Positions 1 through 8,150 of a stretch of 14,615 bases of DNA are shown here, piece by piece. The position numbers and the translations under genes were made by a program. Source of the DNA: Larix sibirica (taxonomy: Eukaryota; Streptophyta; Pinopsida; Pinales; Pinaceae); the NCBI GenBank assembly GCA_004151065.3, contig NWUY0300023357.1:61190-75804 (forward strand), in the 5' to 3' direction. The notes under the pieces were generated by a model. It searched no databases, had not been told where the DNA came from, and was given only the letters and a program-made list of their open reading frames with translations. Numbering within the stretch: position 1 is the first letter of the stretch; each line of letters starts with the position of its first letter.

Positions 1-1334
1 TAGAGTCTACGTCAATTCAACATTAGACTAGACTTGTATATTCCACAAGGGGATGAAATCCCCTATCAAATAAACAAGTCAAACCTGCGTTAATATAGAA
101 TAGATCACTCTGTCCTGGAGCAGGCAATGTGAAGGCACCCTGGAGCCAATCTCCCCAAGCCATATGACTCAAGCTAATGGGAGAAGGATTGCCCCTGACT
201 GGGCTATTCACCTCTAACCATATGACTCAGGCTCCGAGGGTGAATGTATCATTCCCCCTTGGGCAAATCAGCATGACCAATCTGGGAGAATGTCTGCCCA
301 TTGCTACAAACTGGAGAAACATCAGCAGTAAGTACTTTGATGGTCTACCCCTATCTCTCCTTTATTGAATAGGAGAAAATTAGAGTTATATGCAAAATCT
401 GACCAGCAGAGTGTTGCACATTCTCTAAAAGAAGAAAACCCTAGATGCTCTTAGAGTAGTGCATGTAAGTTTGCATGAGAAGGTTGCCTAGAACAGTGTA
501 CTAACTGGAGAGGACTGCCAGCATGCAAGCATATGCTTCTTCAAGTCTTTAGATCAGTGCCTAGGATGAAAACAGGAAATTTCCTAATTTCATGCATTTC
601 ACCAAAATTTAAGACAACAGCTAATAAGTGCTAAACTAAGAACTGAAAAGAACTTTCTAAACTAGAAAATACTGCACCTTTGTAACTGGAACAACACTTC
701 TAAATGAGGACTGCTTTTCCTAAATCTAGAAATAGCATCTACTAAATATAGAAAAACCTAAAGGTGGCACATGTTTGTGCCCCACACATAGGCTGTCTTC
801 CTAACTGCCACTGTGTCTCCGTCATATCTACTCAAGGACTGAGGCTGTATGAATATGCTGAGTGCACTGCTGCTGAATCTGCTGCTACAAAATCTTGCGC
901 TGATGAATCTGCCACTGCAGAGTCATCACGCTGTGTCACAAGAGGAAGGAGAACACATATGGAAACTAACAGTAGCAGGGTGGGGGGAGGTTTATGTTAG
1001 TTGCACTGTTATCTGTTAAATGATTGTTTATGGAGGAAGGGTATTAATAATTAGATTATTAGAGTATTAACACTAAAAATAATTGGTCATGACTAGTGTG
1101 CGATGGTTCATAAACAAGCATTATTTGGAGTCTGTTCGTTTAGATAGTCTTTTGGACTTGCAAATTACTTGTATAATTATGTATGAACTATGACGCCTCT
1201 TAAATTGTCAGTGACTCCATTTCGAGTGAACTATTTATTATATTTTTTATTTACTTCTCTTCTGGTTCTGGCTTTCTTAATCCTTTCATATTCCTACATA
1301 TCTAAGTCTGACAATGATGGCGATGATGATACAG
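1..1334 (+). other. Non-coding, presumed intron of GUF1
   Basis: No protein-coding segment in this stretch matched anything I recognise. The exon at 1335 begins in mid-codon, so at least its 3' end must be intron, and earlier exons presumably lie upstream of the window. Small structures are visible. There is a perfect 6-bp hairpin at 49-63 (ggggat, gaa, atcccc). A 16-base word beginning ccatatgactca occurs at 160-175 and 218-233 with one mismatch. A GCT-rich imperfect repeat lies at about 868-930. The 1232-1297 part is rich in pyrimidines, as expected upstream of a plant acceptor site. Whether all 1.3 kb is one intron is an inference; a small upstream exon could have been missed. Confidence 0.5.
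1308..1334 (+). other. 3' splice site (branch point and CAG acceptor)
   Basis: The reading frame of the downstream exon meets an in-frame TGA at 1327-1329, so the exon must start after it. The first AG after that stop is in the CAG at 1332-1334. A perfect match to the YTNAY branch-point consensus (CTGAC, 1308-1312) puts the branch adenine 23 bases upstream of the AG. A pyrimidine-rich stretch lies further upstream at about 1232-1297. The intron would be phase 2, with base 1335 completing a split codon. Confidence 0.65.
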
Positions 1335-1500
1335 ACTGTCGGCATTGAGGAAAAATGTTCTTGCAAAATGCTATGGGGGAGATGTATCCAGAAAGCGAAA
1401 GCTCTTAGAGAAGCAAAAAGAAGGGAAGAAGCGGATGAAACGGGTTGGATCGGTCGATATACCACAAGAAGCTTTCCACCAGTTGCTGAAAGTCTCATAA
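1335..1500 (+). CDS. GUF1: Last exon of organellar translation factor LepA/EF4 (GUF1), C-terminus
   Basis: The frame with codons starting at 1336 encodes 54 residues and ends at TAA (1498-1500). It carries hallmarks of the LepA/EF4 C-terminal domain in order: [12 protein letters not shown], then [18 protein letters not shown], then [10 protein letters not shown] close to the end. LepA is a ribosome-associated GTPase that remodels elongating ribosomes. Plants carry nuclear genes for chloroplast and mitochondrial forms, and this lysine-rich tail is the family's unique tRNA/ribosome-contacting end. The GTPase and other domains are absent and must be encoded upstream, outside the window. The wording of the last 15 residues leans towards the mitochondrial form, from memory of the family and not proven. 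No stop or frameshift is seen, so this may be a working gene; a well-preserved fragment cannot be excluded. An overlapping longer open frame starting at 1314 is a shadow. Confidence 0.88.
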
Positions 1501-2500
1501 ACATCAATCTAGAGAACTACATGTTATGTAATTTTCCAAGCTATCTAGCTTGATAAAGTGAGATGTTATTCTCATGAAAGTAAGATGCATTCCATGAAAG
1601 CTACGTCATTTGAGGCCATTCAAAGACATTTTTGGAAAATCTTGTATTCATCGGCGTGTTCAAGGATGACCAAGTTTCTGGAATCTTATTGAGGAATTAA
1701 GCAATCATTTTTGAAAGGATACGGTGTGTTTGTTTGGCCGAGGCGAAAACCTTATATAAAGGTAATATTGGTGTCTTCTATAGGTACAAACCTGTACTGT
1801 ACAGGCTCTGTTCAGTAAATTATGATTACAGCCAAGTAGAAGACAACTTATTTATGAACACTGCTAGACAATGTATTTACACACAATTGATTTGTGATCA
1901 GAGACTAGAGTTTTAAATCCATTGTCAAGAAATATCAATGATCTCAATCTGTGCCCCAAAATAAGAAAATTTCAAGAGACCTGATCAGAAGAATGTTCTC
2001 TTCTGTCACATCTTTTTAGAACCGCTATTTGCTGTTTTTTGATGGTTTCAGTGGGTTTAGTCTGTGATATCTTTTATTTATTTTGTAGCTTTTCAGCGCA
2101 TGCTTCTTTGGGATTGATGATATTTTAGCAGTGATTGTTTAAATGTGATAATATGATAGCATGCTGTATTATCATAGTGAAGTGTAAGAAGCAAGGTTGT
2201 TTGGGTTTGGTGGTGGGTGTGCATTATTTGATATAGGTGTGTTCGGACTCTTTATTTTCAATTGCAGTTTGGGCTGTGTTAATTTATAAATGAAGAGAGA
2301 TAGATGTGACTAGATAATGGAGTATAAATTTTGTAGGTGACTGGTCTGGAATAATATGAAGACAAAAGAAGATACATGGGCTGTAAATGCAACATCCATT
2401 GCTAATATTGCACATGGGACTGTAAGATATACAAAAAATGATGTGTATTTGTTAAAATAAAGTGATATGCATTTTGTTAGGTAAAAGTGAACACTTTTGC
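1501..2500 (+). other. 3' UTR and downstream flank of GUF1
   Basis: The stretch is AT-rich and has no recognisable coding sequence. It must contain the 3' UTR and cleavage site of the gene. An AATAAA lies at 2456-2461, but it is nearly 1 kb from the stop codon, and plant poly(A) signals are loose, so the real site may be closer. A palindrome at 2146-2174 is described separately. Confidence 0.45.
2146..2174. repeat. Inverted repeat able to form a hairpin
   Basis: An 8-base arm (tgataata, 2146-2153) is matched perfectly by its reverse complement (tattatca, 2167-2174). The 13-base centre itself contains the palindrome agcatgct (2158-2165). It lies about 650 bases after the GUF1 stop codon. A role in RNA 3'-end structure is possible, but nothing beyond the symmetry supports it. 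Confidence 0.4.
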
Positions 2501-2940
2501 TGTTAGGGTCACACCCTAACTCTCCTAGTTAAGGGATAGGTTGCAACTTAGTGTATTGTGGCCATCTCTATTAAATAAATCCCAATAGCTAGTTTGAGTG
2601 TGTAATCATAAAATGTAAAGTGGCCTCATTAAAGAATGTCCACTAGTTAGTTGCTCTAACCTCATTAATGAAGGCCCACTAGGTGGTTAGGATTTTGGTT
2701 AGTGAGAAACTATTTATAGTAGTAGAAATTATGCAATGGGGTATGAACATTTGATATTGTGTTAGAGCTCTCCTCAATTGGAGCTTGCCACCTCAAAGAG
2801 GCAAGTGAACATTGCTTTCTATTTAGAATATCCATACAGGTTTGCCGGTTGTTGTTTCAATGCATTGGTTCTATTTTATTTGCTTTCCTTAGCTATATAT
2901 CTGTCGTTTAGTGGGTAAAATTGTGGTTGGAAAACACACT
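2501..2940 (+). repeat. LTR-like remnant (tentative)
   Basis: The segment opens with TGTTAGGG and contains a short inverted repeat at 2502-2520 (gttagggt ... accctaac). It has a TATA-like word (tatttata, 2711-2718). Some 50-90 bases later two small hairpins follow: agctc/gagct at 2766-2785 and cttgcc/ggcaag at 2784-2805. This order resembles a promoter and leader inside a plant LTR. No matching second LTR, target-site duplication or clear CA end was found, and the right limit is arbitrary. It could instead be the left part of the same LTR that seems to end near 3290. Confidence 0.3.
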
Positions 2941-2981
2941 CACATGGAATACAAGTGGGTTCACTTGGTTGGCTGTCCTTG

Positions 2982-3097
2982 TATATTGATTCAAAATATG
3001 TATATTGATTCAACCTTCCACATACCTTCCACATACCCTTGAGTATATTGATTCAACAAAATATGTATATTGATTCAACCTTCCACATACCCTTGAG
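2982..3097 (+). repeat. Tandem array built on a 13-base word
   Basis: The word tatattgattcaa occurs exactly four times, at 2982-2994, 3001-3013, 3044-3056 and 3066-3078. Two kinds of filler alternate, giving an A-B-A'-B' order: 2982-3043 is one AB unit of 62 bases and 3044-3097 the second, 54 bases. The first B is longer because ccttccacata is doubled at 3014-3024 and 3025-3035. The array ends directly at a TATA-like box, the typical place for enhancer-like repeats in the U3 part of an LTR. Confidence 0.75.
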
Positions 3098-3105
3098 TAT
3101 ATAAG
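3098..3105 (+). promoter_or_regulatory. TATA-like box of a probable LTR promoter
   Basis: The word tatataag follows the tandem array without a gap. About 190 bases further on lies a weak primer-binding-site match (3293-3304), and a broken gag follows at 3902. Together these suggest the 3' half of an LTR: U3 repeats, TATA box, then R and U5. The promoter reading is inferred from position. Confidence 0.35.
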
Positions 3106-3292
3106 AAGCCCCCTAGGTGCACCTGAAACCATCTTTAAACTTGTTGTTAGTCTTGTTGCTATAGTACATTGAGAACAACACTCAGGGTGATGACTCTTAC
3201 ATCTTGGGGAAATAGGTAGTTGGGCTAAGGTTACAACGTTTTTAATGCAATTTTTGATGATACCCATCGGGCACTTCACCTCATTTTGAGGA

Positions 3293-3304
3293 TGGTATCC
3301 AAGG
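3293..3304 (+). other. Weak primer-binding-site match (initiator tRNA-Met type)
   Basis: The bases tggtatccaagg agree with the plant PBS word TGGTATCAGAGC at 9 of 12 positions, including the first seven. A 5-bp hairpin (cctca/tgagg, 3279-3291) lies just before it. The nearest CA that could end an LTR is 9 bases upstream, further than usual. It fits a degraded element whose gag starts near 3902, but could be chance. Confidence 0.3.
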
Positions 3305-3399
3305 TAAATTGAAATCTGTAGAAGCTTGAAGCTTTGTGAAAAATTGGTTCACCAACTTTCAGCCCATGAAAAGTCTAACAATTAGTTCACGCATGTCTC

Positions 3400-3465
3400 A
3401 TCGGGGATTTGAACCTGGGTGGGAAGTATAACACTCCATCTCACAACCATTTGGGCTAAGGGTAC
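3400..3465 (-). repeat. tRNA-derived SINE head (A and B boxes), decayed
   Basis: On the minus strand a perfect RNA polymerase III B box (GGTTCAAATCC, 3405-3415) lies 31 bases from an A-box match (TAGCCCAAATGG, 3447-3458; 11 of 12 against TRGCNNARYNGG). That spacing is what a tRNA gene would have. The T-stem around the B box has two mismatched pairs, so it is not a working tRNA. Such a tRNA-like promoter in repeat DNA is the mark of a plant SINE. The body and tail, which would run to lower coordinates, could not be delimited. Confidence 0.45.
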
Positions 3466-3901
3466 AGTCTAACCTACTTAGCATCATGAAAGATTCACTC
3501 AAGTACTATTGTTGGAAACCCTCTAGCATATCATAGAGCTATAGCACATGACGCCCCTATGCTCTTAAGAACCTACAACTCTTGGACTTTACAATCCAGA
3601 TAGTTCAATAAAAACAATCTTTTGGAATATTAGGAATTTGGGAAATCATTAGCACAACAATTACTAGACAAAAGTAATACTCCCACGAAAGTAATAAAAT
3701 CTTAGGGCCAATGTGTACTGTTGTTGGAGACATACCTCAAAAACTTCTTAGCACATTGAGTGCATTGGTATAGCTTTCAAGTAACCCTTTTTTTTAGCCT
3801 CAACAATGCCGTTGTTTGGAACCTATCTCAAAAGACTCCTCTCAGGACACTGATCGTGTTGATACAGTTCGTGTAATGCCTCCAGTGGTTCTCTTGGTCC
3901 C

Positions 3902-4560
3902 ATGATCCACACTTTAAGCATGGTAGCCATGGAAGACATAATGCAAGATATCAAGGAACTTCATCCCGAAATGACTATCATCAATGGGAAGTTGTCACTC
4001 TATTCTGGTAAAATTGAGAAGCTCGAGTTTAAGCATGATGATGATGAAGGTTTCCCTGGTGAAGGATCTCACAAGGACAAGCATGTTGATGATGAAGGTT
4101 CCATGGGTGACAACTCCCACAATGGCAATACCTTTCCCACCCATTCCTTTAGCAAGTTGTATCACTTACCCAAGGTTGATCTATAAGCTTGATGGGTTAG
4201 ATCTGATAAGCTGGATTGACCAAATGGAAGACTACTTTTTCCTCCATGCTATAGAGGACGACCTTTTGAAACTTAGAATAGGAGTTCAATATCTCGATCG
4301 AGAACTGTGGTAGTGGTGGTAATGGGATGAGGATGCATCTTCAGGATGCATGGAAGTAGTTTGTGAAATCCCTTTTTGCTTACATTGTCATGGATGCTAA
4401 TTATGTGGGAGGACTTACCAATTTGCATCAAACAAGCGTGGTGGAAGGATATATTGATGCATTTGAGAGTTTGGCAATCAATGCAGAAAATTTAAATGAT
4501 GATTTTTTCAAGCAATGTTTATTAGAGATGTCAAGGAGGAAATAAAAGCCCAAGTTGACG
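3902..4560 (+). pseudogene. Broken Ty3/gypsy gag (capsid) fragment
   Basis: Three frames must be combined to follow the protein. Frame 2 gives an acidic N-terminal part and ends near 4186 in PKVDL. Frame 3 continues with YKLDGLDLISWIDQMEDYF and later GVQYLD, the core of a plant gypsy capsid. Frame 1 carries QTSVVEGYIDAFESLA and DDFFKQC up to about 4518, after which the third frame again gives DVKEEIKAQV. In-frame stops lie at 4311-4313 and 4320-4322, where the family has Gln in a tryptophan-rich run, and at 4357-4359. Gag normally forms the virus-like particle around element RNA. No zinc knuckle and no pol follow, so the copy is truncated. It lies upstream of the 5' LTR at 5214 and therefore belongs to a separate insertion. 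Confidence 0.8.
4031..4126 (+). repeat. 48-bp tandem duplication inside the gag fragment
   Basis: Two adjacent units of exactly 48 bases (4031-4078 and 4079-4126) encode acidic 16-residue repeats that begin KHDDDEG and KHVDDEG. Nine of 16 residues are identical. The unit length keeps the frame, so the duplication may have arisen while the gag was still under selection. Confidence 0.75.
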
Positions 4561-5213
4561 TGAATTGTTGAAAATTTTCCAGATTGGAGTTTTATGCAAA
4601 ACATAAATTTTCACCTCTAAACCTAGAGGTTTCTTAGATCTTAATCCTATGAATTGTCAGCCTTAGGGCTGTTATGCAATAGAGTATAAAACAACAATTG
4701 AAAGAGAACAATATTTCATTTTCTAACAACTCAATCTTCTGGGGATTTGAAGGAGAAAAGATACCAAACTGTTTAGATAAGTTTCAGCCCTCTAGGGCAA
4801 CTTATCCCACATGACCTAGATCTGAAAATTCACTTTTAGAACAGTTATAAAAGCAATAAAACATGTATAGCACCAACAAAATAACCCTTTAAGTTTTCAA
4901 TGATGATGTAAAATCATTTAACAACGTGTCCTTTTACTTATGTTTAATCGTCAATACATATATAGTTGTAAATAACAATACATGAAGAACACATATGGCC
5001 GAAAATCAAATATCGCAATTGCATAAGCTCTAGACAACTAAAAACTTCATTAATATGTTCAAGATGAAGTTCATGTACATATCATAGCCTTCTCTAAAAG
5101 CTAATACAAACCACTAGATCCAAAACCCTAGCTAGGGAAAACATTGAAAACCTTAGCTCAGCCAAGGTGTAATAATAATAATAATAATACAATTAGGCTA
5201 AGGAAAAGACAAG
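4561..5213. other. Non-coding stretch with (AAT)6 microsatellite
   Basis: No gene or protein similarity is seen. A perfect (AAT)6 run occupies 5171-5188, only 25 bases before the 5' LTR of the chromovirus. The sequence may be the unannotated remainder of the element that gave the gag fragment, but it holds no recognisable pol. Confidence 0.5.
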
Positions 5214-6219
5214 TGTAACGGTCTCACCCTAGTGCGCTGCTAGGAGCCCATGCCAACCTCAGAGCACGTGGCGTGGAAGTCGTCCACATGGATGGTGGGG
5301 TGTGCACCCACCCATAGAAGGGGTTACTCGCCAAAAGCATGTCCAAGTGGGTGCACTGGTAGCTTGACTTGGGAGCTTAGTGAAGGAGCATGTCAAGCAT
5401 GTTAGCAAGTGAGCATTTGTAGGATGTTAGCATGGGAGGAGTGTGCCAGAGGGGCATGCACCCAAGAAAAATGGAATGCTTAGGAGAAGGGAACGATGGG
5501 CTCGGCGAGCATGCGGACTTGCGACTAAGTAAAGTGGACATATTGCATTGGAAGGCTTAGCATGTGGGAGGGGGTAGCCATAAGGGCGAAGGCCTTGGGT
5601 GCACCCGTGGACCAACGTTCAAGTATAAGTGGAAGACGTGATGATGAACCAAGGAAAAAATCCAAGTGTGGATGAGAAGCACAAGTTAGAGAAATGTGTA
5701 GGAGCATACTCGAGTGGAGCATAGTCTTGTAGGGGCAGACTAGGGCTAGTGCACAAACTGGTGCAGGCTTCGGGTAGTGTCAGGGAGAAACTTGGCAGGA
5801 CAGTGCAATAGACATAATCTTGGGGTTTCTTGGGAACTCGCCAGTTAGGCACTCTCTCAGATGGCTTGTCTGTGGACACCCCTATCTCGGTGTAATTGTA
5901 ATTTGCTCTTTTATAGATAAACTGAGGTTTTAGGCATGCTTGTCTTGGGGTGTCCCTCTTATATATCTGGTGTCTCTTGTGTATTGTTGTTAATTATGAA
6001 ATTTGGCTAAGTGTTGGATGGATAACATTTTAACTGAATAATTGACTAAGTAACAATTGAACAAGAGTATAAGTGGTAAAGAATTCCGCAGGTTAAGCAT
6101 AGTCTATTGGACTCCCTACTGGGATGGTCTCACCCTTGGCAAGGGTCTAGGCGGTGCTGCATGGGCTATCAGAAAATAAAACTCAGAGTGTTGAGTCGGG
6201 TCGGTATGAGCCCATGACA
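5214..6219 (+). repeat. 5' LTR of the chromovirus
   Basis: It begins TGTAACGGTC and ends in TGACA directly before the PBS spacer, giving TG...CA termini. It aligns with the right LTR along its length. Over the first 119 aligned bases I counted 25 differences, 16 of them transitions. A TATA-like box (tatagataaa) lies 698 bases in. It carries a single copy (6007-6045) of a 39-base segment that is doubled in the right LTR. Open frames on its minus strand recur in the other LTR and are not genes. Confidence 0.92.
5912..5921 (+). promoter_or_regulatory. TATA-like box in the 5' LTR
   Basis: The word tatagataaa lies at the same place in the LTR as tatatataaa in the right copy (10837-10846), 697-698 bases from the LTR start. 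In this copy the box carries a T-to-G change. Transcription would start about 30 bases downstream, making U3 about 0.73 kb. Confidence 0.5.
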
Positions 6220-6221
6220 GG

Positions 6222-6233
6222 GGGTGTCAGAGC
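6222..6233 (+). other. Primer-binding site (initiator tRNA-Met)
   Basis: The bases gggtgtcagagc follow the LTR after a two-base spacer and match the plant word TGGTATCAGAGC at 10 of 12 positions. The site lets the 3' end of tRNA-iMet prime minus-strand DNA synthesis. The G in place of A at the fifth position would still pair with the tRNA as a G-U wobble. Confidence 0.8.
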
Positions 6234-6776
6234 ACACCAAGATGGCAGAGACAGACCTTCGTGGGCGCCATGCAACAGAGGCATCAAAGGCTATGGAGGT
6301 TGTTTACTTGACCGATGGAAGAGTCCAAGTGGCAACCGTTGGAATGGGAGCTGGATAGACTTGTCGAATGGATAAGGGCATATGGCAGAGATGCTCCATC
6401 TCTGAAGTTGGTCACAGAGAAGGCAAAAGGTTGGAAGGACCTCTTGCTGACACGATTGGGCGCACTTGTGAGATGTGCATACGTGTTGGTACTTAGGACC
6501 AAAGGTGTGCTGCCGAGGATTCCCAAGGTTGGCAGATTTGGGCGCTTCGCTATAGGACTGCCGCAATAGTCTAGTGCCTAGGTAGATGCACAATGGATTT
6601 AGACGGTTCGTGATGCGGTAGACAAACATAAGTGTGGATAGGAAGTTCCGTTGGATTGGATGGGGGTTGCGCCTCACTGGACGGGACTTGTGCAATAGAT
6701 TGGCACCATGGAGGGTGGTTGAGAGTTGCACCAACTCAGTTTTGTGGAGTCGATTGTGAACGGACTAAGGGTGAGG
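6234..6776 (+). other. Short leader where gag would be expected
   Basis: Only about 540 bases separate the PBS from the protease, too little for a normal capsid gene. The longest open frame (6315-6569, 84 codons) starts about 80 bases after the PBS and contains KWQPLEWELDRLVEWIRAYG. I do not recognise it, and no capsid core or zinc knuckle is visible. The gag was either deleted or has decayed beyond recognition; if the open frame is real, it would be an unusual product. Confidence 0.5.
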
Positions 6777-7141
6777 GTGCTGGTGGACGCATGCACCTCG
6801 CATAATTTGCGGGCTAGATTGGGTTAAGGAGTCAGCTTTGCGACGTAGCTGTCAAGGCTGTGAACTCCTTATCCAAGGCTGTGGCAGGATTGGCTTCCAG
6901 GGTGCATATCAGAAGGGGAAGATGGGAAGGATGTGTAGACTTCACGATCATGCCTCTTGATGATTTTGAGATTATTCTTGGGCAAGACTTCTTGAGAAGA
7001 GCTCGTGTCGTGCTCTTGCCATTCACAGACAGGTTGTTGATTTTAGACGGGAGAAAACCGTGCATGGTGCCCACTACCATGAAGAAGGCAAATGGAGGGG
7101 TGCGGTTGGTGTCATCACTTAGCATGAAGAGGGCTTCTCGA
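6777..7141 (+). pseudogene. Chromovirus aspartic protease, broken
   Basis: Frame 3 from 6777 reads VLVDACTSHNL, aligned with the retropepsin active site. The catalytic Asp (6786-6788) remains, but the following Thr/Ser-Gly has become Ala-Cys. A frameshift near 6830-6850 moves the rest into frame 2, where KAVNS, then PLDDFEIILGQDFL, then PFTDRLLIL follow as in plant chromoviruses. The protease would cut Gag-Pol in the particle. An in-frame TGA at 7142-7144 separates it from the reverse transcriptase. The active-site change and the frameshift make it inactive. Confidence 0.8.
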
Positions 7142-7144
7142 TGA

Positions 7145-8150
7145 TCATATTCATGTTTGTACATCGCAACATTGCTCGGCGAAGCAAGTATGGGAGCTCC
7201 GGGGACGCTTGTGCCTCTCGAGCTTGCCGACATGTTGAACACAAATGACGATATGATGTCGAAGATCTTGCCAAAAGTGCTCCCACCGCGACATGTCGTT
7301 GATCAACGCATTGAGCTTAAGCCAGGATCGGGACACGTGGCGAAGGCTCCTTATCGTTTGTCAGGACCGGAGTTGGAAGAGTTGAAGAGGTAGTTGGCGG
7401 AACTTACAAACACCGGCTTCATTAGACCTTCAAGGTCTCCATATGGTGCACCTATACTATTCCAGCAGAAGAAGGATACACTAGATTTGAGGCTCTGCTT
7501 AGACTATAGAGCGTTGAACAAGCAGACGATAAAGAACTGGTACCCACTTTCGTTAGCAACATATTGTTTTCATAAATTGGCTAAGGCCAAAGTGTTCTTG
7601 AAGTTAGATTTGAGACAAGATTACTATCAGGTGAGATTTGCGGAAGGGGATGAGCTTAAGATAACTTGTGTGACAAGGTATGGAAGCTTTGAGTTCCTAT
7701 TGATGCCTTTCGGGTTGTGATATGCTCCTGCACCATTTTGCACTCTCATGAATGAGGTGTTGAGGTCATTTCTAGATAAGTCGGTAGTGGTCTACCTTGA
7801 TGATATTATTGTATTTAGCAAGAGTATGGAAGAGCATAAATATCACTTGGCGGAAGTCTTTGAGGCGCTGAGGCATAATCAACTTTACTTGAAGAAGTTG
7901 AAGTGCATGTTTGGGCAAAAGGAGATCCCGTTCTTGGGCCATTGGATCGGCCAAGGATGTATCCACATGGATCAACAGAAGGTTGAAGCCATAGAGGATT
8001 GGGAGGAACCACGAACGGTACAAGAGGTGCAGAGCTTTCTAGGCTTAGCCAACTATTACTGCAGGTTCGTTGAGGGTTACTCTCGGATCCTAGCCCCTCT
8101 TATAGAGCTGCTGAAGAAGAACAAGCATAGAATTGGATGTCACGATGCCA
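7145..8150 (+). pseudogene. Chromovirus reverse transcriptase, broken by stops
   Basis: Frame 2 carries the whole domain with no frameshift. In order there are HVVDQRIELKPG (about 7296), GFIRPSRSPYGAPILF (about 7415), RLCLDYRALNKQT, the first catalytic Asp in LKLDLRQDYYQVRF (Asp codon 7607-7609), MPFGL (about 7704), and the catalytic YLDD at 7793-7804 followed by IIVFS. The connection region then reads FLGHWIGQGC and FLGLANYYCRF. The enzyme copies element RNA into DNA. Stops interrupt at 7391-7393 (TAG, where the family usually has Gln) and at 7718-7720 (TGA). The catalytic residues are preserved, but no continuous protein can be made. Confidence 0.92.

Noticed and set aside
1314-1553. 79-codon open frame overlapping the GUF1 exon, and its minus-strand counterpart at 1286-1507
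   Set aside because: The frame with LepA similarity is a different one, and these translations show no domain. They are shadows of the conserved exon.
3400-3465. A functional tRNA gene on the minus strand
   Set aside because: The T-stem has mismatches and I could not form an acceptor stem. Only the promoter boxes are preserved, which fits a SINE better.
5171-5188. (AAT)6 repeat as a special target or regulatory site
   Set aside because: A short microsatellite is common in AT-rich plant DNA. Closeness to the LTR alone is not evidence of a role.
5427-5879. Several minus-strand open frames in the left LTR, with a similar set at 10319-10733 in the right LTR
   Set aside because: They recur only because the LTR is repeated, have no domain, and diverge without preserving the protein. 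They are not genes.
6291-6734. 147-codon minus-strand open frame in the chromovirus leader
   Set aside because: It runs opposite to the element, has no recognisable domain, and lies in GC-richer sequence where long chance frames are expected.
6832-7242. 136-codon minus-strand open frame over the protease
   Set aside because: The + strand carries clear protease and reverse transcriptase motifs, so this is the antisense shadow.
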